Of a stretch of DNA of 25,508 nt, positions 14,954 through 22,758 are shown piece by piece. The notes under the pieces were generated by a model, which worked only from the letters and a program-made list of their open reading frames with translations, made no database searches and was not told the DNA's origin. This DNA comes from JAFGQJ01 sp964588525 (GTDB lineage: Bacteria > Spirochaetota > Spirochaetia > SZUA-6 > DRHE01), in the NCBI GenBank assembly GCA_964588525.1, contig CAZPQC010000051.1, positions 1 through 25,508 on the forward strand. Reading direction: 5' to 3'. Position 1 is the first letter of the stretch. Each line of letters starts with the position of its first letter. A program made the position numbers and the translations under genes.

Positions 14954-16102
14954 TCAGGCCTCGTACACGCAACGACCGGAGCGGATGGTCATCCGGACGC
15001 TCAGATCGGGTTCCAGGACAACCAGATCGGCGTCCTTGCCCTCCTCCAGGCTTCCCTTGTGCTCCTGCAGTCCCAGAACGCAGGCCGGGTTGTACGAGGC
15101 GCCGCGGATCGCCTGCTGGAGGGTGCATACGCCGTTATCAATGCAGCGGGCAATCAGCTGACTGATCCCGAGGGAGGTCCCGATCAGGGTGCCGTCCAGA
15201 TAGCGGGCCGTGCCGTCTTTCGACTGGTATTCCAGACCGTTGTACCGGTAGCGGCCTTCGGGCAGTCCCATGGCCTGGATACCGTCGGTAATCAGGACCA
15301 GGCGGTCCCCGCTCAGCCGCTGAATCGCCATTCGCAGCATCGCCGGATGGATGTGAACGCCGTCGGCAATGATCTGGACGCTCACCTGCTCGGATTCCAG
15401 CAGAGCCGGGATGGGTCCCGGATCGCGGTGGTGCATCGGCGCCATGGCGTTGAACAGATGGGTCACATGACGGATCCCCGCCTCGATTCCGGCAACGGTC
15501 TGCCCGTAATCCGCCCGGGAGTGGCCGAAGGAGCAAATCACGCCCTCGGCGCGGAGGCGACGGATCAGCTCCAGGGATCCGGGCAGCTCCGGAGCGACTG
15601 TCATCATGCGCAGATGATCCCCGGTTAGCTCCCGGATCCGGTCCAGGATTCCGCTCTCCACGGGGGCCAGACAGTCCTCCCGGATCATCCCCCTCTTGCC
15701 TTTGGCGATGAAGGGCCCCTCCAGGTGGATGCCCAGGAGCTCCGCCCCCTCCGGATTCTGAAAACGCCCCGCCGATCGCAGGTGCCGGTTGTCCCCCAGC
15801 GGACGAAACACGGTGGTGGCCAGGAAACCGGTCACCCCGTAGCGGGCGCAGGTCAGGGCGATCACTTCCAGGGCTTCCGGTGTGGCGTCCAGCACGTCGG
15901 CTCCGCCGGCGCCCTGGACGTGGACATCGATAAACCCCGGCACCACGATCCCATCCCCGGCGTCGATGCGCCTGTCGAAATCCCGGATCGTTCCACGGGT
16001 GCAGATGCGCAGGATCTTGCCCTCCCCGATCAGAAGCTCCCGGTTAGCCAGCTGTTCGAAGGGGGTGATGATCCGCCCGGCTGAAATCAACGTCTTTTGC
16101 AT
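14954..16102 (-). CDS. nagA: N-acetylglucosamine-6-phosphate deacetylase
   Basis: The 382-residue amidohydrolase-fold enzyme shows every NagA landmark: PGFIDVHVQGAGG (55-67), HLEGPF with metal ligand E128, GHS with H194, THLFNAM with H215, ADGVH with H250 and ITDGIQ with catalytic D273. It removes the acetyl group of GlcNAc-6-phosphate, giving glucosamine-6-phosphate in the cytoplasm. The first metal motif reads HVQG, with Q63 where two-metal members have a second histidine, as in single-metal NagA enzymes. The ATG at 16102 has no Shine-Dalgarno but has a good promoter just upstream. It diverges from the NagB/PIG-L fusion gene, which should act on its product, and is followed after 6 nt by the glycosyltransferase gene. 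Confidence 0.93.
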   Translation of the reverse strand: MQKTLISAGRIITPFEQLANRELLIGEGKILRICTRGTIRDFDRRIDAGDGIVVPGFIDVHVQGAGGADVLDATPEALEVIALTCARYGVTGFLATTVFRPLGDNRHLRSAGRFQNPEGAELLGIHLEGPFIAKGKRGMIREDCLAPVESGILDRIRELTGDHLRMMTVAPELPGSLELIRRLRAEGVICSFGHSRADYGQTVAGIEAGIRHVTHLFNAMAPMHHRDPGPIPALLESEQVSVQIIADGVHIHPAMLRMAIQRLSGDRLVLITDGIQAMGLPEGRYRYNGLEYQSKDGTARYLDGTLIGTSLGISQLIARCIDNGVCTLQQAIRGASYNPACVLGLQEHKGSLEEGKDADLVVLEPDLSVRMTIRSGRCVYEA

Positions 16103-16114
16103 ACGGATGGGAGA

Positions 16115-16144
16115 AGTGTAGAAAGTTCACGGCATCCTGGTCAA
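16115..16144 (-). promoter_or_regulatory. Candidate promoter for nagA with very short leader
   Basis: On the minus strand TTGACC (16139-16144) and TACACT (16115-16120) are 18 bp apart. The predicted start near 16108 leaves about 6 nt before the ATG at 16102, too little for a ribosome site. Confidence 0.5.
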
Positions 16145-16170
16145 TGGCCTGTGATACAGAGGGTTCCGAC

Positions 16171-16199
16171 TTGAGGAGGCTTCCAAACACGGGTAGAAT
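16171..16199 (+). promoter_or_regulatory. Candidate promoter for the NagB/PIG-L fusion gene
   Basis: TTGAGG (16171-16176), 17 bp, then TAGAAT (16194-16199), with five of six matches in the -10 box. The start near 16206 coincides with the GAGGAAG ribosome site at 16207-16213, so the leader is about 14 nt. Confidence 0.5.
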
Positions 16200-16219
16200 G
16201 AGAACCGAGGAAGAAATCG

Positions 16220-18577
16220 GTGAGCTCAGCGGTGGAACAAAAGGCTCTGGAACGCTCGGGACGGCGGCTGATCTACCCCCCCGAGGAAAAAATCGGGGTG
16301 ATCGTGGTGGATTCCTTTCCCGCCCTGGGAACTCTGGCCGCAATGCGCTTCATCGAGTGGGCTCAAGAGAATCCCGAAGGGGTGACGGCCCTGCCCACGG
16401 GCAAAACCCCGGAACACTTCATCAAGGAGGTGGTCCGCCTTCGCGAGGGATGGGATACTCCCGAGGTGCGGCGGGAACTGGAGGCGTGGGGCATCGATCC
16501 TGGCCGGGTCTGCCGGCTGGCCGGGCTTCACTTCGTCCAGATCGACGAGTTCTACCCGATCAATCCCCTGCACCACAACAGCTTCTTCTACTACGTGAAC
16601 CGCTTCTACCTGGAGAGTTTCGGATTGGATTCCGGACGGGCTCTGTTGATCGACTGCAGCCGGATCGGGCTTCCCGCCGGCAAAACCCTGGAAGAGATCT
16701 GGACCAACGACGAGGTGGATATAACCCTGCGCCATCGCATGGCCCGCAGCAAGACCGAGAGCCTGCAGAAAGAGGTCATCCAGCGAATCGATCAGTGGTG
16801 TGTCGAATACGAGGATCGGGTGCGGGCCCTGGGTGGGATCGGCTTCTTCCTGGGAGGAATCGGTCCGGACGGCCACATCGGCTTCAATGTCCGCGGATCG
16901 GATCTGTACTCCACCACCCGACTGACCACCGTCAACTACGAAACCCAGGCCGCCGCCGCCGGGGATCTGGGAGGAATCGAGGTGGCCCGCAAGCGCCTGG
17001 TAATCACCCTGGGCCTGGCCACCATTACCTTCAACCGGGACTGTGTCGCCGTCATCATCTCCGCCGGAGAGGCCAAAGCCGCCATCGTGGCCGAGGCCGT
17101 GCAGGCCGAGCGCCACGTCCGGGTTCCGGCCAGCGCCCTGCGCTCCCTGCCCTTGGCACGCTTCTACCTCACCCAAGGAGCGGCCAGGGATCTGCAGTCC
17201 CGCAATCTGGACGCCTTCCTCTCCGCTGAGGTGCTGACGCATGAGCAAATCGAGCGAGTGGTGGTGGACCTGGCCTCGGACAAGCAGAAGCGAATAGAGG
17301 GCCTGGAGGAAAAAGACTTCAGGGACTCCCCCTTTGCGGCCCGACTGCTGGCCCGGAGGCCAGCCCAAGGGCAAGCCTCCGGGCAAGGCTCCGTTGGGGA
17401 CATCTGCGACCGGGTGATCGCGAGCCTGAAGGCCAAGATCGAGGCCGGCACGCACACCATGGCCGACACGGTCTTCCTGCATACCGAGCCCCATCACGAC
17501 GACCTGATGCTGGGATACCTGCCTTTCATCGTCCGCCACATCCGGGATCATTCGACGCGGCACTACTTCGCCACGTTGACCAGCGGCTTCACCGCGGTGA
17601 CCAACCAGTTCATGCTCAAGTCTTGCCTGAAGTTGAAGAGCTTCATCCGTTCCCCCGCCTTCGGTGAACTGGAGGCGGCCGGATACTTCGACCCGGGCAA
17701 CAGCATCTTCCGCAACCGGGACGTGTGGCAGTATCTGGACGGGGTGGCTTCAGGCTCCCGTACCATGAAGGACGACGGGGAGATGCGACGGCTGTACCGA
17801 AACGTGGTGGAATTGTACGAAGAGGAGGATCGCCAGAGCCTCGAGGACCGAATCGAAGAGCTGATCAGCTATTTCGAAACCCAGTACCCGGGGAAGAAGG
17901 ACCTGCCCTACATCCAGCGGCTGAAGGGGATGTGCAGGGAGTGGGAGGCGGACTGCCTCTGGGGCTATTTCGGCTGGAGCGGTGAATCGGTACGCCACCT
18001 GCGCCTGGGCTTCTACACCGGCGAGATCTTCACAGAGGAACCGACGGTCTCCAGGGATGTGGCCCCCGTGCTGGAGCTGCTTCAGGAGATCAACCCGGAT
18101 GTGATCACCCTGGCTCTGGACCCCGAGGCCAGTGGACCGGACACTCACTACAAGGTGCTGCAAACCGTTACCGAGGCCATCCGCCTCTACGAGGAACGAA
18201 CCCGCCGCAGGAACTTGCGGATTCTCGGCTACCGAAACGTCTGGTATCGCTTCCACCCCAGCGAGGCGGATATCTTCGTGCCGGTCTCTCTGAACATGTT
18301 TGCGCTCCAGGAGAGTGCCTTCCGCAATACCTTCATTTCCCAGAAGTCCGCATCCTTTCCCAGCTACGAACACGAAGGGCCTTTCTCCGAGCTGGCCCAG
18401 AAGATCCAGGTCAGCCAGTACCAGACGCTCAAGACCTGCCTGGGCAGGGAGTTTTTCTACGAACATCCCAGTGCTCTGATCCGCGCCACCAGAGGGATGG
18501 TTTTCCTAAAAACCTTGAGCCTGGAAGAACTGTACGATCATTCCCGCTGCTTGCGCCGCAGCACGGAAAACCGTTGA
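16220..18577 (+). CDS. Glucosamine-6-phosphate deaminase-like / PIG-L (LmbE) deacetylase-like fusion
   Basis: The 785-residue protein joins two domains. Residues 25-345 resemble NagB: LPTGKTP (59-65), FVQIDEF (105-111) with D109, and GIGPDGHIGFN (213-223) with D217 and H219. The glutamate that normally follows in the FNEP motif is replaced by V224, so the classic Asp-His-Glu set is incomplete. After a repeat-bearing linker (380-393), residues 415-710 form a PIG-L/LmbE domain: TEPHHDDLMLG (422-432) supplies the zinc His-Asp-Asp set and GPDTHYKV (639-646) a further ligand. A long insert lies around 470-600. PIG-L enzymes remove N-acetyl groups from GlcNAc derivatives. Similar fusions are known, as I recall, in Bacteroidetes. 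The GTG start has GAGGAAG 6 nt upstream. It diverges from nagA and is coupled to the MFS gene. Confidence 0.85.
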   Translation: MSSAVEQKALERSGRRLIYPPEEKIGVIVVDSFPALGTLAAMRFIEWAQENPEGVTALPTGKTPEHFIKEVVRLREGWDTPEVRRELEAWGIDPGRVCRLAGLHFVQIDEFYPINPLHHNSFFYYVNRFYLESFGLDSGRALLIDCSRIGLPAGKTLEEIWTNDEVDITLRHRMARSKTESLQKEVIQRIDQWCVEYEDRVRALGGIGFFLGGIGPDGHIGFNVRGSDLYSTTRLTTVNYETQAAAAGDLGGIEVARKRLVITLGLATITFNRDCVAVIISAGEAKAAIVAEAVQAERHVRVPASALRSLPLARFYLTQGAARDLQSRNLDAFLSAEVLTHEQIERVVVDLASDKQKRIEGLEEKDFRDSPFAARLLARRPAQGQASGQGSVGDICDRVIASLKAKIEAGTHTMADTVFLHTEPHHDDLMLGYLPFIVRHIRDHSTRHYFATLTSGFTAVTNQFMLKSCLKLKSFIRSPAFGELEAAGYFDPGNSIFRNRDVWQYLDGVASGSRTMKDDGEMRRLYRNVVELYEEEDRQSLEDRIEELISYFETQYPGKKDLPYIQRLKGMCREWEADCLWGYFGWSGESVRHLRLGFYTGEIFTEEPTVSRDVAPVLELLQEINPDVITLALDPEASGPDTHYKVLQTVTEAIRLYEERTRRRNLRILGYRNVWYRFHPSEADIFVPVSLNMFALQESAFRNTFISQKSASFPSYEHEGPFSELAQKIQVSQYQTLKTCLGREFFYEHPSALIRATRGMVFLKTLSLEELYDHSRCLRRSTENR
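17369..17392. repeat. In-frame 12-bp tandem repeat in the NagB/PIG-L linker
   Basis: GGGCAAGCCTCC (17369-17380) is followed directly by GGGCAAGGCTCC (17381-17392). The two copies differ at one base. They encode the Gly/Gln/Ala/Ser-rich linker between the two domains. Confidence 0.75.
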
Positions 18578-20832
18578 TGAGAAAACCGACTTTGAGCCCC
18601 GGAGAGCTCGGCCGGGCCCGGAGCCTGTTCGTGCTGTTCGCCGTCCTGAACGTGATCTCCTTCACCCTGCTCAGCGGGAACATCATCACGCTGTACGTGC
18701 TGCGCGTGGGGGCGGGGAACTTCCTGGTCGGCCTGCTGTCCTCGTTCATGTACAGCGCCTACCTGTTCCTGTTCGTCGGACGCAGGGTAGCGGCGAAGTG
18801 GGGAGTCATTCCCCTTATGGGCAGGTTCTGGGCGATCCGTTACCTGCTGATGCTGCCGATTCTGGCATCTCCTTTCTTTGCCTCCAGGGGCTACATAGAG
18901 CTGGCCTACACCCTCATCATCTTCAGCGTCCTGGGATTCAACGTTGCCAGAGGAATCGCCATCGCGGCCTACAATCCGGTGCTGGGGGAGGTCGCCGCGG
19001 AAAAGGACCGCGGTTCCTTCATAGCTCGAATCCAGGCGATTCAGCAATCGATCACCCTGGTTCTGGCCGTGGCCATGGCCTTAGTGCTGGGGAGGAGCGC
19101 CCCGTTGTACGTGTACTCCCTGTTCATCCTGGTGGGTATCGGAGCCGGTCTGATTGCAGCCTCGATCGTCTTCCGCTTCCCCGAACCTGCTCAATCCGAA
19201 CAATCCCGGGGGCGTAATTTGCTCCAGGGCCTCAAAAATGCATTCTCTCAAGGGTCTTTCCGGAAGTTCATCATTCTCTACTTTTTCACCACTCTTCTGA
19301 TCTACATGGTGGCGCCGTTCCTGGTCGTCTACTTCAAGCGGGTCTACCAGCAGGCGGACAACGTGATTCTGTTCTTCCTCGTCTTCGGCAGCTTGGGGGC
19401 CGTGCTCATGGCCCTGGCCAGCGGGTTTCTCATCGACAAGATCGGGGCCAAGCCGCTGTACTTCCTGTTCTTTGCCGTTTTCACCCTCGTTCTCATCCCC
19501 ATGGTGGTTTCCCCTCCGGCACAAAAAGCCTGGGCCGTCTGGGTCTTCGCCTGCGCGGTGCTGCTGTTCTACAACGTGGGACAGTTCGGCATCATGAACG
19601 CCGGCCAGACCTACTTCCTGGGAGCGATCAAACCGGAGGACCGCCTCGACCTGGGGGTGGTTTTTTACATGACCCTGGGGGCAGCCGGCGCTCTGGGATC
19701 GGTCTTCGGGGGTGTGATTCTGCAGAGCCTGGAGGCGTGGCTCGCCGGATCGGCTCTGTCCCCACCGCAGGGAGAACTGCAGACCCGGGTGTTTCAGATC
19801 TACTTTGGTGCAATAGCCCTCCTGTCGCTGATCGTGCTTCTGTTCGTGAACTCCATGGAGAATCTGGGCGCCTACCCGATCCGGGACGCCATGGCGGCCA
19901 TCTTCTCCCCCAGGGATCTGCGGGCGATCAGCCTGACCCATCGTCTCAGGCGGGTGCAGAGCGTGGCCGAAGAGAAGCAGACCCTTAAGGCCATGGGGGA
20001 GGCGCATTCAGGGCTTTCCTTGAATGAGATTCTCTCCCGGCTGCGCTCCCCGAGGTTCACCATCCGGGCCGAAGCGCTTCAGGCCCTGGCCGACGTGCCG
20101 CTGAACGAATCGGCGGTTCAGGCGCTCATCTCCGAGGTGAAGAATCACGACTTTACCACCGCTTACCTGGCTGCCGAAATCATGGGAAGCCGAAGCGTGA
20201 AAGAGGGAATCCCGGTACTGCGCAACAGCCTGGACACCCAGGATTTCTTCCTCCAGGGCAAAGCCATGGTGGCTCTGGCAAAGCTCGCCGACCAGGAGAG
20301 CCTGGGGGCGATACGGGGCAGGCTTCGCGAAACCACCAATCCCCGGGTGATCATCCACGGAGCCACGGCTCTGGAGCTGTTCAGGGATATCGAGGCCATT
20401 CCCCTGCTGCTCGAGAAAATCGGAATGAAGATGCAGCCCTACGTCCGGGACGAGCTGATCCTCTCCCTGGCCGGAATCCTCGGCTTCGGCGAGTGGTTCT
20501 ATCCGCTGTACGTGGGGTTTCTGGAGAGCGCCGGCACGGGGATCGCCCTGCTGGGCGACTTCGTGGCCGGAGCTCAAGTCAGGCGGGTGCCGAAAGAGCT
20601 GCTGGAGGAACTTCTGGCCCGATTGCCGCAGCGCAACCGCTCCCTGTATTCGGCCATGGCCGTGGAGCTGCTGCAGAGTGCCGAGATCGTCGTTGCCGAC
20701 AAGAGTGTCAGCGGCTTGTTCTCCGATGCCATTCTGGATTCGAAGCTGGTCAAGCTGGAACGCTTCCTCTTTCTGGTCACGGCCGCGATCATCTGGTACG
20801 CTTGCCATCCTGAAGCGCCTTCTGCACAGTAG
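18577..20832 (+). CDS. MFS transporter with C-terminal HEAT-repeat domain
   Basis: The first ~425 residues make a 12-helix major facilitator carrier. The loop between the second and third helices carries VGRRVAAKWG, and a matching GFLIDKIGAKPL lies in the second half. After the last helix, FSPRDLRAISLTHRLRRVQS enters the cytoplasm. Residues about 475-635 then form four to five HEAT-like helical repeats (for example SRLRSPRFTIRAEALQALAD and LRNSLDTQDFFLQGKAMVAL). A final hydrophobic stretch, FLFLVTAAIIWYA, lies near the end. HEAT repeats usually bind proteins, so the tail may dock a partner enzyme. The ATG at 18577 overlaps the stop of the fusion gene (TGATG), pointing to coupling. The cargo is probably an amino sugar or its glycoside by context, not shown by sequence. 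Confidence 0.84.
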   Translation: MRKPTLSPGELGRARSLFVLFAVLNVISFTLLSGNIITLYVLRVGAGNFLVGLLSSFMYSAYLFLFVGRRVAAKWGVIPLMGRFWAIRYLLMLPILASPFFASRGYIELAYTLIIFSVLGFNVARGIAIAAYNPVLGEVAAEKDRGSFIARIQAIQQSITLVLAVAMALVLGRSAPLYVYSLFILVGIGAGLIAASIVFRFPEPAQSEQSRGRNLLQGLKNAFSQGSFRKFIILYFFTTLLIYMVAPFLVVYFKRVYQQADNVILFFLVFGSLGAVLMALASGFLIDKIGAKPLYFLFFAVFTLVLIPMVVSPPAQKAWAVWVFACAVLLFYNVGQFGIMNAGQTYFLGAIKPEDRLDLGVVFYMTLGAAGALGSVFGGVILQSLEAWLAGSALSPPQGELQTRVFQIYFGAIALLSLIVLLFVNSMENLGAYPIRDAMAAIFSPRDLRAISLTHRLRRVQSVAEEKQTLKAMGEAHSGLSLNEILSRLRSPRFTIRAEALQALADVPLNESAVQALISEVKNHDFTTAYLAAEIMGSRSVKEGIPVLRNSLDTQDFFLQGKAMVALAKLADQESLGAIRGRLRETTNPRVIIHGATALELFRDIEAIPLLLEKIGMKMQPYVRDELILSLAGILGFGEWFYPLYVGFLESAGTGIALLGDFVAGAQVRRVPKELLEELLARLPQRNRSLYSAMAVELLQSAEIVVADKSVSGLFSDAILDSKLVKLERFLFLVTAAIIWYACHPEAPSAQ

Positions 20833-20883
20833 GGAATGGCCGAAGTATGAAAATTTTCCTGCAGAGCCGGTTTAGACCCGGCC

Positions 20884-22758
20884 TCAACCGTCCCCTGTTT
20901 CCCCGGCGGGCAGCCTCATGCCGAAGCGGGTTCCCGAAAGGGTTCCCGAATGGGTCCCCGAACGGGTGCCAGGCTCAGGGCGGTCAGATGCTGCCCTGTC
21001 CGCTTCGGGGCTCCCCGAAGGGGTGGCCATCTTCGGCCAGTCCGCCGCTGCGAGCGATTCACACCATACCTCACCACCGTGCTGTTCCACGATCTTCTGC
21101 ACCAGGAACAGGCCCAAACCCGCTCCGTCACTCGAACCGACCAGGCGGGAGAACTTCTTGAACAGCAGGGGGATCTTCTTGGACGGGATCGGGGTTCCCC
21201 CATTGGCCACGGCCAGGATCCACCATTCCCCCTCTCTCCGGGCTGAGAACTCCAGCCACTCTTTTCCGTACTTCAGGGCGTTGACGATGAAATTGCTGAA
21301 AACGATATCCAGGAGAGCCGCATCGGCGTAGACCACGACCGCTTCAGGCCAATCCCAGCGGATTTCAAAATGACTGTGGGCGATCCAACGGTGGAGTCGT
21401 TCCAAGAGGCGTTCGATCACGTTTTGACGAACATCCACCATCTCGGGATTGTAGCGCAGCGTACCCTTCTCCAGTCTGGACAGGTTGAGGTAGTTCCTGA
21501 CCATATCCCTGAAGCGTTCCACGTCCCGAACGACCTGGTCCAGAATCTCCCGTTCCTCCGTCTCCAGTTTCTGCTCGGTGTCCTCGGCCAGGAGGGCCAT
21601 ATTGAGCATCAATGCTCCGATCGAATTGTTGAGCTCGTGGGTCACGAAGCTGAGCAGCTCCTGGTAATCTTTGTTGGCCGCCTCCAGCTCGACATTCTGA
21701 AGCTTGAGGCGTTTCTCCCTCTCCCGGATCGCCTCCTTCATTCGCTGGAAAGCATCGGAGAGGACGCGGATCTCCTCAGCGCCCTCGGCTGGAACCGAAG
21801 CCGCTTCGAATTGCCCGACCCGGATCTGGGCCGAAACCTCGGCCAGGCGGGACAGCGGTTTCACGATGCCCCGGGCAATGAGAAAGGCCGCCAACAGCAC
21901 CAAACCGAGGGTGGGAAAGATCAAAGCCGAGAGAAAGGTAACGGCCCGGTTGCGGATGTCCGTGTATTTGCGCTCCAGCACGCCGACGTAGAGAATCCCG
22001 ATATTTTCACCCCGGGGATCGCGAATTGGCTCATAGGCGGAAAGGTACCACTCATCCACGACGAAGGCCCGCCGCAGCCACACCTCTCCCTGCTCCAGAA
22101 CTTTTCTGCGAACCTCCTCGGAAACCCGTGTACCGATGGCTATATTTCCTCCAGGTCCCAGAACGGTAGTGGCAATCCGCACATCCCGACAGAAAATCGT
22201 TACCGTACCGAAGGGTTTGTCCCCGTACAGGTCATCTCCGAACAGGTTCCTCTGGATGCCCCGGACCAACTCGATGTTCCCGTTCAACACCGTGGCTACG
22301 AAGGCGGTGCCCCGCTGCCCCTGGTGGGTGGCAAACAGGCAGAGGAACTCACCTCCCGGACAGGTAGCATCAACCTGCCGGTCCCCGGGCGTGTAGCCTA
22401 ATTTCTCCAGATCTTCTCGGGAGAACCGGATCGTTCCCTGACTGGTTTGACCGGGGGCGAGTCCCAAGCGGGATAGGGGCTGCGGGAGCCCAGCGGGAGC
22501 GACCAGGGCGATATCCGGCACCACCTTTCTTTCCAGCTGCTCCTGCAATCCCACCGCGTAGATCTGAGCACAGAACGACAGCTCACCGAGTTTGCTTTCG
22601 AGCTCCGCACGAGCCTCCTTCAAACCCAACTCGACGCGGCTGATCGCTTCGGAGCGAACCGCGTTGGAGATCAGCAGCGTGCCGAGGATCGTGCTCGCCA
22701 GAGTCGAAAAGACGATCAGTCCGAAGACGCTGAAAAAAATTCTGTTGACGAGTTTCAC
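20884..22758 (-). CDS. Membrane sensor histidine kinase (Cache, HAMP, HisKA, HATPase)
   Basis: The 624-residue kinase has helix one at about 8-32, a periplasmic single-Cache-type sensor (35-265, with EWYLSAYEPIRDPRGENIG), helix two at 272-295, HAMP (296-350), a coiled coil, then HisKA with FVTHELNNSIG and phospho-acceptor H374. The ATPase domain has the N box VFSNFIVNALKY (N493) and the G2 box GAGLGLFLV (545-553). The G1 box reads VANGGTPIP, with asparagine at the usual aspartate, a variant known in some kinases. An insert of about 35 residues, including Ser-Gly-Thr repeats, interrupts the final strand pair before FGMRLP. The GTG start overlaps the upstream stop as GTGA, so it is coupled to the receiver/ATP-grasp gene, its likely partner. 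Confidence 0.9.
   Translation of the reverse strand: MKLVNRIFFSVFGLIVFSTLASTILGTLLISNAVRSEAISRVELGLKEARAELESKLGELSFCAQIYAVGLQEQLERKVVPDIALVAPAGLPQPLSRLGLAPGQTSQGTIRFSREDLEKLGYTPGDRQVDATCPGGEFLCLFATHQGQRGTAFVATVLNGNIELVRGIQRNLFGDDLYGDKPFGTVTIFCRDVRIATTVLGPGGNIAIGTRVSEEVRRKVLEQGEVWLRRAFVVDEWYLSAYEPIRDPRGENIGILYVGVLERKYTDIRNRAVTFLSALIFPTLGLVLLAAFLIARGIVKPLSRLAEVSAQIRVGQFEAASVPAEGAEEIRVLSDAFQRMKEAIREREKRLKLQNVELEAANKDYQELLSFVTHELNNSIGALMLNMALLAEDTEQKLETEEREILDQVVRDVERFRDMVRNYLNLSRLEKGTLRYNPEMVDVRQNVIERLLERLHRWIAHSHFEIRWDWPEAVVVYADAALLDIVFSNFIVNALKYGKEWLEFSARREGEWWILAVANGGTPIPSKKIPLLFKKFSRLVGSSDGAGLGLFLVQKIVEQHGGEVWCESLAAADWPKMATPSGSPEADRAASDRPEPGTRSGTHSGTLSGTRFGMRLPAGETGDG
20927..20974. repeat. 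12-bp tandem repeat, four degenerate copies, inside the kinase gene
   Basis: Copies start at 20927, 20939, 20951 and 20963, with the theme GGGTTCCCGAA. The first two differ at one base and the last is the most diverged. On the minus strand they encode the SGT-x units near the kinase C-terminus. Confidence 0.8.

Noticed and set aside
20866..20882. Short GCCGG/CCGGC hairpin in the convergent MFS-kinase gap as a terminator
   Set aside because: Only five base pairs and no T-run on either side.
20927..20974. Repeat cluster as a CRISPR array
   Set aside because: Units are 12 bp, adjacent without spacers, and in frame inside the kinase gene.
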